This document shows, piece by piece, positions 1-10,642 of a DNA stretch of 64,000 bases. Position 1 is the stretch's first letter. Each line of letters starts with the position of its first letter. Below the pieces are notes generated by a model. That model saw only the letters and a program-made list of their open reading frames with translations, was not told the origin of the DNA and searched no databases. The DNA is taken from NCBI GenBank assembly GCA_023512835.1, contig CM042092.1, forward strand, positions 51,218,400-51,282,399, read 5' to 3'. The translations under genes were made by a program, and so were the position numbers. The DNA is from Taxillus chinensis. Its lineage: Eukaryota; Streptophyta; Magnoliopsida; Santalales; Loranthaceae.

Positions 1-1362
1 TCTGCTGTACCGGAGGTGACGGTGCATCAAATGGATCCTCCACAGGAGGTGTAGGAGTTTTCTTCTTCTTCTTCCCCAGGGCTTTCCAGATCTTACCGAG
101 TAGCCCTTTGACTTCCTTCTGCTCCTTGAGGATGAGAGTTTGATTTTTCTTCAGCAGCCCGATCTCCTGAACGGTTTCCGCCTGTGCCTCTTGTAGTTGA
201 GCAGTTTGCTTCCGTAAGTCTTCATAAGAAGCAGCAGGAGTTGGCTCCGGGGCTTCCCATGGTCGGGCAGATGGACGAGACGTTGCTTGTTGATCTTGAG
301 TGATGTACTCGAGCAGCTCATCCAGCTGAAGTCTTGTGATGTGGCCATTAGTGAAGGCCCAGTTAAAAACGTCAACTTCACTAATAACTTGGCCACTGAT
401 GCCTTGGAAGAAATTGTAGATTTCCTCCTTGTGAACATTGAACTGCATGTACATGGCAGTCAACTGGAAGATGTGCTGTCGGCGGGCATTCATGGGAGTG
501 GAGGTGTCCCTAAACTACTCAGTGGGTCGCTCCATATGCACGCTGTGACGTGAAGGCTGTGGTGCGACGTGGATACTATCTCCCCATTTGCCCTTGTAGC
601 TAACTCCTAAGGCACCCTCTGGATGGAGAACTCGTGACCGCAGGTTATCCGGGAAAACAGTGGGGACTACTTGAGCACTGAGATAACCATATTGATATTG
701 TAGAAGCATGCTAAGTAGTCGACCATATAAACATTTATGAATGTCCCGTTTCCACAATTTAAAAATTTCAGCAGCCCAATCAATGTGTAATTGACGATCG
801 ATGCAAAACATAAACTCCAAATGGGACTTAGGGGACCGAGTCTACGCCACTAGTCCATACAATGATAGCACCTCCCTACCAAATTAGCAAGGCAACGGTA
901 CTTTCCATGAAATCCATTTTTAGTAAATTGCCGACGTTTCCCAAATTCCTTATTATACTGTAAAGCTCTACCATAATCTCCTAAGGTCAACGCAGGTTTT
1001 GCATGCATGGGATTTGGCAGATCAAAGCAGTCTCTCAACATAGCAGGAGAAATAGAAATTAAAATACCTTGAACTTCCCCAATTATCTCATCATCTTCCT
1101 CATTGACATAGACTGAATTATAAAAGTCTAACATGGCAGGGTAATACAAATCACTGCGAGCGCATACTAACCTTCTCAGTCCCAACGCTTGCAGCTTGGT
1201 CATAATTTCTTCAGTCCAGTCAAGGGTGGAGGACTCCAGGATCTCCCAATCAAGCACATTCCCCACGAAGATGGTGTCGGCGTCTCACAATGCCGAAGGC
1301 ATAGAAGTGGCAGAGGCTTCAGGACTGCCTTCTCCTTGGCGGGCTCTCCTTGTGTGCACCAT
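1..1362 (-). pseudogene. Third ORF (env-like position) of Athila-like element, broken and truncated by window edge
   Basis: Likely start ATG at 1362 (MVHTRRARQGEGSPEAS). There is an in-frame TGA at 1285-1287 and a long segment to 850. A frameshift between 850 and 820 leads to a segment ending in TAG at 515-517, and the same frame stays open from 514 to the window edge. The N-terminal half resembles the family usually labelled putative plant transposon protein: FYNSVYV, ISPAMLRDCFDLP, NLVGRCYHCMD and, after the frameshift, QLHIDWAAEIFK. The C-terminal part (about 480-60) is a predicted coiled coil ending in a Lys-rich run. No clear signal peptide or membrane segment is visible, so calling it env would rest on position only. 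It shares pattern with the N-terminus of the Sirevirus ORF at 31869-29244. Confidence 0.7.
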
Positions 1363-2368
1363 GACTAACTAGAGAAGAATTTTGCTCTCAGCAAGAAGGG
1401 AGAGGAAAGTATGAGTGTGAGTTTGAAGCTTGGAACCCATCCTTATTTATAGTGATTCGCCACAAGGGTAAAAGACGAAAATGACCCTCTTAAAGTGCTC
1501 CATCATTTTCACGTGCAGACCCAAGAATACTCTAGAAGATGCCAGCTATCTCCCACCGAAATTTCAGACTGATTGGCCAAAGGTAGGTTTGCATGTGAAA
1601 AGCGTGATTTCACAGGCAGGGTTTTGATGAATCTAGACACTTCCAACTGTCTTCCACCAAAAATTGAGATCGAAAAGACGTGTCTATCCATGTCCACGCG
1701 AAAAGCGTTTTCACGGGCATGTCTTAGAAAGGTCTAGAGGATGCCAGTTGCCTTTGTGAAAAGTTTCAGTTCGATTGGACCATCCTACCCTTGTGCACGC
1801 GAAAAGTCTTCTCACGGTCAGGGTCTTTTTTGTCCAAATTTCACCAGCAGGTCACGAATGAACTGTAGAGTCGGTATACATGTGCACGTGACAAACTCTT
1901 TTTCACAGGCAAGCTGGTTGACACCCTTACTGAAGCCCAATGTTGTTGAAATTTGATAGACTAGTATCCCATCTCCCAAGGACAAAAACGTGTCAGTTAG
2001 TGGGCCCAAAATGATACACAGGCCCTAGATTGAAGTTGGCAATAGATTGAAGTGGGCCCCTCAGATTCAATTTAACTGGGCTTGGATGTGGGCCTTAGAA
2101 AAGTTATCTAAAGTTCTGATACACAGGCCCAAGTAAGCCCAAGCAGACATAAGTTCCATCAAGAAATATGGGCCTAGGCCCTGGTTCAAATGCTGCAAAT
2201 AAAATTAAAACAAAGCAGATATGCACTCCCTACAGACTATGGGTTAAAGCACAGAATAAAAATATCCCAATAAAATAAAATAAAATAAAATAAAAAGGAA
2301 AAGAAGTCACCATGGGTTGCCTCCCATGAAGCGCTGAGTTTAGGTCTTTAGCTTGACCGTCCCCTCTG
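1363..2368 (-). other. Non-coding spacer between pol and ORF3 of Athila-like element
   Basis: About 1 kb without a credible gene. It contains a (TAAAA)5 microsatellite at 2271-2295 and, at about 1505-1960, a set of degenerate hairpin modules. Spacers of this kind precede the env-like ORF in Athila elements. Confidence 0.7.
1505..1960 (-). repeat. Four degenerate ~115 bp hairpin modules
   Basis: Facing arms of the type CACGCGAAAAGCGTTTTCACG occur near 1510, 1593-1618, 1694-1720, 1797-1822 and 1881-1911. They are separated by similar sequence containing TCTAGA.GATGCCAG and a (CC)GATTGG box. They resemble the U3 modules at 8235-8460 of the same element. Confidence 0.55.
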
Positions 2369-2734
2369 TCAAGTTGTGCTCAGAGTGAAATGATCAACCT
2401 CCTTAGCATGGTCCTGAATGTAGTATGGCTTTACATGCTGACCATTTACTTTGAATATTTGCCCAGAGGTTGATTGGAGTTCAACACTGCCATATAGGAA
2501 AACCTTTGTAACAGTGAAAGGCCCCATCCATTTAGATCGCAGCTTCCCAGGGAAGAGTTTAAGTCTAGAATTAAAGAGAAGCACCTTCTGCCCTGGTTCA
2601 ACAGTAGAGGGGCTGATCTTCTTATCATGTTGGAGCTTAGACTTCTCCTTGTACAGCTTAGCACTCTCATAGGCATTGAAGTGAAATTCCTCCAACTCAT
2701 TTAGTTGGTGCAATCGTAGTTCAAAGCCGAACAT
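2369..2734 (-). pseudogene. Integrase C-terminal domain fragment
   Basis: 121 residues in a different frame from the upstream ORF, continuing gypsy integrase: LHQLNELEEFHFNAYESAKL, the PGQKVLLFNSRLKLFPGKL motif and KWMGPFTVTKVF, ending KVNGQHVKPYY. A frameshift near 2721-2734 separates it from the catalytic core. This is the end of pol. Confidence 0.85.
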
Positions 2735-4001
2735 TGGGATCCATGTTCAGCTTTTTAACTGCCCAAAATGCTTTGTGTTCCAATTCAACAGGCAAATGGC
2801 AGGCCTTTCTGTACAAGAGACGATAGGGAGACATTCCAATGGGCGTTTTGAATGCTGTGCGGTAAGCCCACAACGCCTCATCGAGTTTTAGAGACCAATC
2901 TTTTTGGTTGCCTCTCACTGTCTTTTCCAAAATGTGCTTGATCTCACGGTTTGAAACTTCAGCTTGATCGTTTGCTTGTGGATGATAGGCTAGGGTGCGC
3001 CTATGTTGAACTCCATATTTGTTTAAGAGCTTGTCGAAAAGCTTATTGCAGAAGTGACTCCCTTCATCACTGATAATTGCTCTAGGTGTTCCAAACCTGC
3101 TGAATATGTTGCGGCGAAGGAACTTGGTAACCACTTGCGCATCATTCTTCCTAGTAGGTATAGCTTCAACCCACTTCGAGAGGTAATCAACAACCAGAAG
3201 GATGTACGAAAATCCATCTGATGGTGGGAAAGGTCCCATGAAATCGATTCCCCATATGTCAAAAAGTTCTACTGGCATAATGCCAGTTTGGGGCATCTCT
3301 TGCTTCCTTGTAATCCCTCCTGTTCTTTGACACTGATCACATGACTTAACAAAGGTGTATGTGTCTGTGAACATGGTTGGCCAGTAAAACCCACTTTGTA
3401 GGATCTTTGCCACCATTCTTTGCACTCCTAAATGGCCAGCATAGTCAGATGAATGACAATGCTTCAATATGCTGTCCACTTCCTCTTCTGGCACACATTT
3501 TCTGATGATCTGATTAGCACATTGCTTGTATAGAATAGGCTCATCCCAAATGCATCTTCTTGCATTAAAGAGGAATCTCTTCTTTTCCAAATTTCTGAGG
3601 CAGATGGAAAAAGATGAACCAAATACCGAGAAGTCATCCATAAAGACTTCCATAATGTCCTCCACTAACCCTTGAAAAATTGCCATCATACACCTCTGGA
3701 AAGTAGCAGGTGCGTTGTAGAGACCAAATGGCATACGCCTGAAAGCATACGTGCCAAAAGGGCACGTGAATGTAGTCTTCTCTTGATCCTCCGGGGCAAC
3801 TGCTATCTGGTTGTATCCAGAATAACCGTCCAGAAAACAATAATATGGGTAGCCAGCTAACCGATCTAGCATTTGATCAATGAAAGGTAACGGAAAGTGG
3901 TCCTTACGCGTGGCTTTATTCAGCTTGCGGTAGTCAATGCACACGCGCCACCCGGTCATCGTGCGGGATGGAATGAGCTCGTTCTTCTCATTGCGTATCA
4001 C
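2721..4001 (-). pseudogene. pol: RT core fused to integrase by internal deletion
   Basis: A 426-residue ORF. RT motifs run [25 protein letters not shown], the [14 protein letters not shown] motif and the catalytic FMDD box at 120-123. At about residue 138 the RT palm stops abruptly and continues in frame with the segment normally found just before integrase ([20 protein letters not shown]). The RT thumb and the whole RNase H domain are therefore missing, roughly 1 kb compared with the family. Integrase is intact in outline: HHCC zinc site (H183/H190, C221/C224) and catalytic triad D253, D312, E348. The ORF ends at a frameshift before the integrase C-terminus. Confidence 0.9.
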
Positions 4002-4314
4002 CTGTCATGCCGCCCTTCTTGGGAACCACTTGCACTGGACTAACCCAGGAGCTATCCGAAATGGCATATATGATGCCCGCTTTCCTCCACTTCAGAATCT
4101 CCTTGCCAACAACTTCCTTCATTGCAGGATTAAGCTGCGTTGGCGCTCTACGAAGAGGAGTATAAGACTCCTCCATCAGTATCTTGTGCATGCAGACCAC
4201 TGGACTTATACCTTTTATATCATCCAGAGACCACCCCAGGGCCTGCTTATGCTCCCTTAAGACTTCTAGTAGCTGTCTGGTTTCTTCTACTGTTAAGGAT
4301 GCAACTACTATCAC
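3988..4314 (-). pseudogene. Reverse transcriptase N-terminal fragment
   Basis: A 108-residue fragment beginning in the linker before RT. It contains the LNPAMKEVVGKEILKWRKAGIIY and SSWVSPVQVVPKKGG motifs that open the fingers of gypsy RT. A frameshift around 3990-4001 moves the continuation into the next ORF. It is part of one damaged pol gene. Confidence 0.85.
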
Positions 4315-4574
4315 AGGGTAACGCCCTTATGTATCCAAAAACTCGTACCTCAGATGTTCTGGGAGTTGCTTCAGAACTGGCAAGGGTTCCGTGAGTGCTG
4401 AGGATTCAGTTAAGGAAGGTCACTTGCTCGGTTTGGTCTTTCAAAGACTTCATAAGTCTCTTCCGGTCCCGTCTCAGCAAAATCCACCTGCTGCAATTCG
4501 TGATCCAAGCTTTCAGTGATCAAGCTTTCTTCGAAGTAGCTGTCCACGAATTCAGCAATCTGATCAATCCAATA

Positions 4575-5705
4575 TCAGCTGGAATGATCATTCGCCTTGC
4601 GCATCGAACGCTCCATGTTGAACACCATTGCTTCTTCATCCACACGCAGCGTCAACTCCCCTGAGTTTACATCGATCAAGGCCCTTCCGGTACTCAAGAA
4701 TGGCCTTCCAAGAATCAGCTGGACTCCTTTATCTTTCTCCATTTCCAAAACAACAAAGTCCACTGGGAAGATAAAGCGATCCACCTTGATTAAAACATCT
4801 TCAATGATGCCCGCCGGCTTTCCTATCGAGCGATCAGCAAATTGTAAAGATATGGAAGTGGGCTTTATTCCAGTCAAGCCCAGTCGCCGATAGATAGACA
4901 TTGGCATTAGATTTATACTCGCCCCTAAATCACATAGGGCTTGCCCCAATTGCGAGGTGCCAATGGTGCAGGTCAGAGTGAAACTACCCGGATCTTTAAG
5001 CTTGGGTGGTAGCTTGTGCTGCACCACTGCACTGATGTCATTTGTGAGAGCCACTATCTCACAATCAGTGTTACTTCTCCTCTTGGATAGTAGATCCTTT
5101 AAAAATTTGACATATCCAGGCATCTGCTCCAAGGCTTCTATGAATGGGATGTTCACCTCCAGGTTCTTGAATACATCTAAGAATTTCTGAAACTGAGCAT
5201 CTAATTTCTTTTTCCTCAGCCTCTGAGGATACGGCATAGGAGGTTGATACGGAACGGGAGAGCTAACTTCAGGCTGATAGACTGTCGGTTGACTACTCCC
5301 AACCTTTTCTTTCTGGTCCTTATGTTGCTCAGCATCTCCTTCTTTAGCTTCCTCCTGGGCATGCTGTTCCGACTCCTCCTTGGTTGGCTCGATTTTCTTC
5401 TCTCCAGCTGGTAGTTCTTTCCCACTTCTAAGCATTATAGCTTTGCATTGCTCCCTTGGGTTGACCTCCGTATTGCTGGGAAAAGTGTTTGATGAAGATG
5501 GCCTAACTGCATTTGCTAGCTGGCCAATCTGCTGCTCTATATTCTTCATGGAAGCCCCAAGATCCTGGACAGAAGTGGTAAGGGACTCAATCCTCGTCTC
5601 CCCCTTACTCATTCGGTCAGTTGCTTGCTTAGCAAATTGATAAAAGAAATTCCGCATCTCTTCATCCTTTGCCTTCTCTTTGTCTTCCTCCTTCTGTTGA
5701 GGCAT
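4575..5705 (-). pseudogene. Gag C-terminus / aspartic protease of Athila-like element
   Basis: A 376-residue ORF. Residues 1-70 are Lys/Glu-rich coiled-coil sequence. The middle is Glu/Pro-rich, with YPQRLRKKKLDAQFQKFLD (about 159-177), a segment conserved before the protease in Athila polyproteins. The retroviral-type aspartic protease follows, with active site DLGAS at 259-263 and the LGRPFL flap-end motif near 330. It would cleave the polyprotein. The reading frame is lost downstream: the linker towards RT (4574-4315) carries several stops. Confidence 0.85.
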
Positions 5706-6945
5706 CTTCTGGAACCCAGGAGGAAGTTGTAGCTGAGAATGTTCTCCATCTTGTCTTGCTCCGATCAGGGGACCTTAGTCTGCCTTTGCCATAAGTAAAG
5801 CCGTTGTTGAAATTGGTGAGGTCCTCCCCGATTCCGGAAGTTCTTGGGCGGCGGAGGATTCCGTGCTTGGTTTGGATTCGAAATTGTCTCCTGGAATCCT
5901 CCACCTCGATTCCCAACATATTGGGCTTCTTCGTATAGCTGGGCGCAGCGGCGTCTTCGATACTCGCCTTTGGTTGTTCGGTTCCGCCCTCCATACGAAC
6001 AGCCATTACCGACATTTGCTCATCAGGTAACTCCATCTTCCTTGTCAACTCATCGAACTGAGTTGAATTTGATGAATTTGATACCGCAGCCACCGGCTCA
6101 GCTCTAGGGCGTCTGTCATTGGACCATTGGCAGTTGGACAACGCCATTCGCTCTATAAGCCCCACTGCTGCAGAAGGCTCCATTATCATGAACGCTCCTC
6201 CAGCGGCTGCATCTATCATGCTCCTTGTATTTGCGTGCAGACCTGCATAAAAAGATTCGACCTGTAACCATTCTGGCCTGCCATGATTAGGACACCTCCT
6301 AACCAAGTCTTTGAATCGCTCCCAGGCCTCGTATAGTGACTCATCACCGTGCTGGGTGAATTGATTTATTTGGCTCCTTAAATGAATAACTCTTGTTGGT
6401 GGAAAGTACTTGGAGAGAAACTTCTCCACCATTTGGTCCCATGTGTGTATGCTGCCAGCAGGTAGGGACTGGAACCAACCAAAAGCTCGGTCCTTCAGGG
6501 AAAACGGGAAGAGTCGCAGCTTAATGGCGTCATCCGAGACTCCATTGATTTTGATGGTGTCGTAAATTTGCAAGAATCGCGCTAGATGGTTGTGTGGATC
6601 ATCTAGTGCCGAGCCTCGGAATGCATCTTGCCCAACCATTTGCACTAACGCAGGCTTCAGCTCGAAGTTATTTGCTTGGACCGGCACCCTTCTAATGCCT
6701 GAATACTCATCCGATAGTACAGGTCTAGCATAATCCATGAAGGTCCTCGGCTGATAACCGCCTTGGCCGTTGTGTCCCTAATCTTCTCTTACTCTGTTTT
6801 CAGCCATGATTTCTTCACACAAGGTATGTAAGCCGTCCAACTGCTGTTCAGCTGCAACTAATACCCTTTGAGCCCTTTGCTGCTCTCGTAATGTCCGTTC
6901 GATTTCGGGATCGTATGGTAATAGCTCACCCCTGGTGTGACGCAT
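5662..6945 (-). pseudogene. gag: Gag of Athila-like element, broken
   Basis: Gag would form the element's capsid. The likely start is the ATG at 6945, giving an N-terminus MRHTRGELLPYDPEIERT. An in-frame TAG at 6778-6780 splits it from the main ORF (6738-5662, 358 aa). Residues 30-200 of that ORF match the plant retrotransposon gag domain, with LRLFPFSLKDRAFGWFQSL, the TWDQMVEKFLSKYFPP core and the ERFKDLVRRCP helix. After about residue 265 the frame is wrong: the Asn/Gly/Pro-rich tail typical of Athila gag lies in another frame, so there is at least one frameshift. It overlaps the protease ORF by 44 bases. No CCHC knuckle was found. Confidence 0.85.
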
Positions 6946-7101
6946 ACACAGAAGAATTTTCTCAAACACCTATGGTGCACCCCTGCAAAGTAGCAAAACC
7001 AACGAGATACCAGGTAACACCGTACTAGCAAACTTACAATCCAGATCACAAATAAACGTAAGCACCTAATATCACTTAGTCCTAACAATGTTTGGCTTGC
7101 C

Positions 7102-7119
7102 TCCCCGGCAACGGCGCCA
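7102..7119 (-). other. Primer-binding site (Athila type)
   Basis: The minus strand reads TGGCGCCGTTGCCGGGGA directly inside the LTR end. This is the sequence usual for Athila elements, generally taken to pair with tRNA-Asp. It fixes the orientation of the element and the left boundary of its 5' LTR. Confidence 0.85.
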
Positions 7120-8023
7120 AAAACTTGACTCGTATAAATTGTGTCTATAGGTTTTGCAGCAAGTGCACTGGTCAAGTAATAAAATGGAGTATTAAGACTC
7201 CGGTTGTCGAACCCACAAGGAGGTAGCTAATGCTGTTAAGCAGCAAGCACTAAGCTAATAAGTTGATTTTATGTCTGGACAATTGATTTTTGTTGTACAC
7301 ATAGTTTGAACGAAAAATGATTAAATCAGAATGTTGGCAAGCTATTAGTATAGAAATTTCAGTGATTAAGGATCTAGGGTCACAATGTTTACCACCCAAT
7401 CGATTGTAATAGTCTGGTTATGGCTCTTGTTCTTGATTTATGTTCTAGTTTATGTTCATGTTGATTATCTCCTACCTATCTTACATTTGGTCCATGCTAA
7501 GATAGATTTAAGGCTTTTATCCCATTTGGTCCATGTGAATAAAAGTGATCAAGGTAGATAAACAATCTAATAGTTGCAGACTTGGTCCATCATGCAATAT
7601 TAAATCTAATAAACTAGTGTTCTACCCTAGACAAGGGCTAAGATTACCTAATTATGCATAAACTAGGCATTTCCATTCAAGAAAGTGAATTAAACAAGAA
7701 CTGAATTCTATTTTATTGAACAACCATAACCAAACTGAATACAATTTATTGGGGGCTACATTGCTCCCCTAGACTAATAAAACTACTCCATAATCATGAC
7801 AAAAGCAATAACAATTACAAGAAAGAACATGATTACAGTACCAGGACAATAAAGGAAGACCCCAAGATGAACCAGGACTCCAGCCTCCAACGACTCCGGC
7901 ATCTGCTGCCCAAAATCACTCCTTGCCAAGGACAATCCAATCTTTTAGCAATTGCTATAGCTCTTTTCAGAACTCAGATCAGATTCTCCCACTCAAGATG
8001 ATTTACAATGCCACCCAAGCCCC

Positions 8024-8032
8024 CTATTTATA
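8024..8032 (-). promoter_or_regulatory. TATA box in Athila LTR
   Basis: The minus strand reads TATAAATAG in a GC-richer context near the middle of the LTR. Transcription (start of R) would be expected about 30 bp downstream, near 7995. A palindrome lies about 60 bp upstream at 8094-8113. Confidence 0.6.
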
Positions 8033-8093
8033 GGATTTAGTGGGCCAAATTAGGGTTACAAAAAGTGTGCCCTAATTATAAATGTGGTCGCAG

Positions 8094-8113
8094 CCAAAAC
8101 GATGTCGTTTTGG
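8094..8113. promoter_or_regulatory. Palindrome upstream of Athila LTR TATA box
   Basis: CCAAAACGATGTCGTTTTGG: two perfect 9-base arms around TG. The same kind of palindrome occurs twice upstream of the TATA box in each LTR of the element at 50315-58817. A protein-binding role is inference. Confidence 0.6.
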
Positions 8114-8234
8114 TTAGTGACACTATTCGACGTTCTAGGCGAAATAAAACTCAAACTACACCAAATTTGACCCCAGTTCTTTAGAGGAAAATGATTAAAA
8201 CAACAAAACACATCATTTGGAGCTCAAAAATGCC

Positions 8235-8460
8235 TGCACGTGAGAATGCACGTGAGAAGACCCTTTTCACGTGCAGCTCCAATTCGACTCAAATTTGCTC
8301 CAAAGCTTCCTCTTGAGTTGTAGAAGGCATCCATGCAATAAAATCCTTGCACGTGAGAATGCACGTGAGAAAGCTTTTCACGTGCACCTTGATTTTGCCT
8401 TCATTTTGCTTCCATCTTCTTCCTATAGCTTCCTCTTGAGTGTATGGAGTGATCTAGCCA
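8235..8460 (-). repeat. Two tandem ~113 bp hairpin modules in U3
   Basis: GCACGTGAGAA-type arms followed by a TTTTCACGTGCA arm form a hairpin at 8236-8275 and again at 8349-8386. Each is followed by a similar stretch containing CTTCCTCTTGAG. CACGTG (G-box core) occurs several times. Related modules occur at 1505-1960 and in the LTRs at 51780-52000 and 58370-58600. Confidence 0.7.
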
Positions 8461-8644
8461 AGGTGTGTGGGAAAAGGTTGCTCCAAAACCTGCCAAAAAC
8501 ACTCAAAAAGTACCACTATACACCAAACAGGGTCTTCCTAGGGGTTAGAGCAAATATGTGTAAAATAGCATGCAAATAGGTACAAAACATACGCTAAAAC
8601 ACCCTATATAAGGTCTAGGATAACGGCGTAAATGCACGTTATCA

Positions 8645-10642
8645 GCAGGGGCAACGCTTCCTCTCAATCTATGGGCTGAAGCTGTGTCCACTGCCTGCTA
8701 TGTTCAGAACAGAACTCTAACAAATAAATCTACCATGAAAACACCCTATGAGATGTGGAGAGGACGAAAACCTTCAATTTCACATTTTAGAGCTTTTGGG
8801 TGTACTTGCTGCATATTGATAAATGGCAAAGAGACCCGGAATAAATTTGAACCAAAATCTGATGATGGGATTTTTGTCGGGTAATCATTACATAGCAAGG
8901 TTTATCGGGTCTTCAATAGAAAACTTTTTAAAGTTGAAGAATCTATCTATGTGACTTTTGATGAAGCTAATCCTGATTGGTCAAAAGTTGCTTCTTCAAG
9001 TTCTAATGTGCAGGTCCTGGACAGCAACATCGATTATTCGAAGTTTATGAATGTTCCTGTTACACATTCTGACCAACCATGTGGCATCAGCGAGGCACAA
9101 AGAAATTATATGGATGATGCTACGGATGACTCGGACTCAGGACAACCATTAAGCTCCGGACATACTCCTACGGAAACCCAAAATTCCGGAGCACCTTCAA
9201 GTCCGTCTGGACCAGTTAACACTGAAAGAAACAGTGTTGAAGAACCACCTAGTTCTACCGTACCTTCTAATACGGAAACATCTAGTCCGGACGAAGCTCA
9301 ACCAGCAGATACACCTGAACCACCTAATCTGGCAGAGCTTCAAATTGTTCACGATCATCCATCACATGCACAGAATTACAGATGGACCCGAAACCATCCC
9401 TCAGATCAAGTGATTGGTGATCCTACTGTTGGTGTAAGAACAAGAGCAGCCACCTCCAACATGAGTCTTTACTCGTGTTTTCTATCTCAAATAGAACCAA
9501 AGGTGACAGATGAAACTCTTCAGGATTCAAATTGGATAGAAGCCATGCAAGAAGAGCTGAATCAATTTAAGAGAAATAATGTGTGGACTTTAGTACCAAG
9601 ACCTAAGTCTCAGCAAGTCATTGGAGTTAAATGGGTGTTCCGGAACAAGCTTGATACTGATGGAATAGTAATCCGGAACAAAGCCAGATTGGTAGCCAAA
9701 GGATATCGTCAAGAAGAAGGAATAGACTATGATGAGACCTTTGCTCCAGTAGCAAGACTTGAGGCAATCCGAATGTTTCTGGCGTATGCTTCATATGAAA
9801 ACTTCATAGTTTATCAAATGGACGTCAAGAGCACATTCCTGAATGGAGATCTTCAAGAGGAGGTTTACGTAGAACAACCTCCCGGTTTCATTGAACGTAA
9901 AGCAGGACATCTAGTATACAAACTTCGGAAAGCTTTATATGGTTTGAAGCAAGCTCCAAGAGCCGGTACGACACTGTCAGAATTCCTACTTGCTCACAAC
10001 TTCCAAAAAGGGAAGATAGACACCACCCTATTTCTACGAAAAGAGAAAGGACACACTCTGATCGTACAGATATACATGGATGATATCATTTTCGGATCAA
10101 CAAATCCGAAGCTTTGTGAAGAGTTTACTAAGTTGATGACAGGCAAGTTTGAGATGAGCATGATGGGAGAACTGTCCTACTTCCTCGGAATAGAAGTTAA
10201 ACAATTGAAGGAAGGAATCTTCATTAATCAAGCTAAGTACACTTGCAATCTTATTAAGAAGTTTGGTATGGAAGGTTCATCTCCCGTCAAAACTCCCATG
10301 CCTATCAGTGCCAAGTTAGATCCTGATGTGGATGGCATATCAGTAAATGTGACTGACTACAGAGGGATGGTAGGATCCTTGCTGTATCTTACAGCAAGTT
10401 GCCCAGACATTATGTTTGCAACTTGCATCTGTGCACGATATCAGGCAAATCCCAAGGAGTCACATATGCTTCATGTTAAACGGATATTAAGGTATCTCAA
10501 GGGAACGATGAATTTGGGACTCTGGTACCCAAAGGAGTCCAATTTCACCTTATCCAGGATACTCGATGCCGACTTCGCTGGATGTCGCATCGACAGAAGA
10601 AGAGCACAAGTGGTACGTGTCAGTTTCTTGGAAATAGATTAA
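8645..10642 (+). pseudogene. pol: Pol of Sirevirus copy A: integrase end and reverse transcriptase
   Basis: Integrase C-terminus begins right after the Athila junction (LWAEAVSTACYVQNRTL, then TMKTPYEMWRGRKPS). An in-frame TAA at 8882-8884 is followed by 563 open residues (8951-10642) in the same frame. These include an acidic Ser/Pro/Thr-rich linker, the copia RT start ([20 protein letters not shown]), [21 protein letters not shown], and the catalytic IYMDDIIFG box (10071-10097). The segment RAGTTLSEF lacks residues seen as [10 protein letters not shown] in the other copy. A frameshift at the RNase H start ends the frame. Confidence 0.9.

Larger units (their letters stand above)
1..8644 (-). 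mobile_element. Athila-like Ty3/gypsy retrotransposon, 3' end outside window
   Basis: Read on the minus strand the order is 5' LTR (7126-8644), PBS, gag, aspartic protease, RT, integrase and a third ORF. This is the layout of plant Athila/Tat elements. The PBS matches the TGGCGCCGTTGCCGGGG type that is typical of Athila. The 3' LTR lies left of base 1. The right boundary is sharp: the LTR begins TGATAACGTGCATTTACG at 8644, and copia integrase sequence starts immediately after it, so the element sits inside the plus-strand copia element. GCAGG (8645-8649) is the predicted target-site duplication, with its partner outside the window. All ORFs are broken and RNase H is deleted, so the copy is not autonomous. 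Confidence 0.93.
7126..8644 (-). repeat. 5' LTR of Athila-like element
   Basis: A 1519 bp LTR with TG..CA ends on the minus strand: it starts TGATAACG at 8644 and ends GAGTCA at 7126, five bases before the PBS. On the minus strand it carries a TATA box, a perfect palindrome just upstream of it, and two tandem 113 bp hairpin modules in U3. Only one LTR is in the window, so age cannot be estimated. Confidence 0.88.

Noticed and set aside
58..77. Purine tract on the minus strand (GGGGAAGAAGAAGAAGAAAA) as a PPT of the Athila element
   Set aside because: It lies in the open frame of ORF3 and encodes a lysine run; no LTR start follows in the window.
151..438. Minus-strand frame of 95 codons in the ORF3 region
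   Set aside because: Wrong frame; the frame giving the coiled coil and lysine run is the one continuous from 514 to the window edge.
287..553. Plus-strand frame of 88 codons
   Set aside because: Shadow of the minus-strand Athila ORF3.
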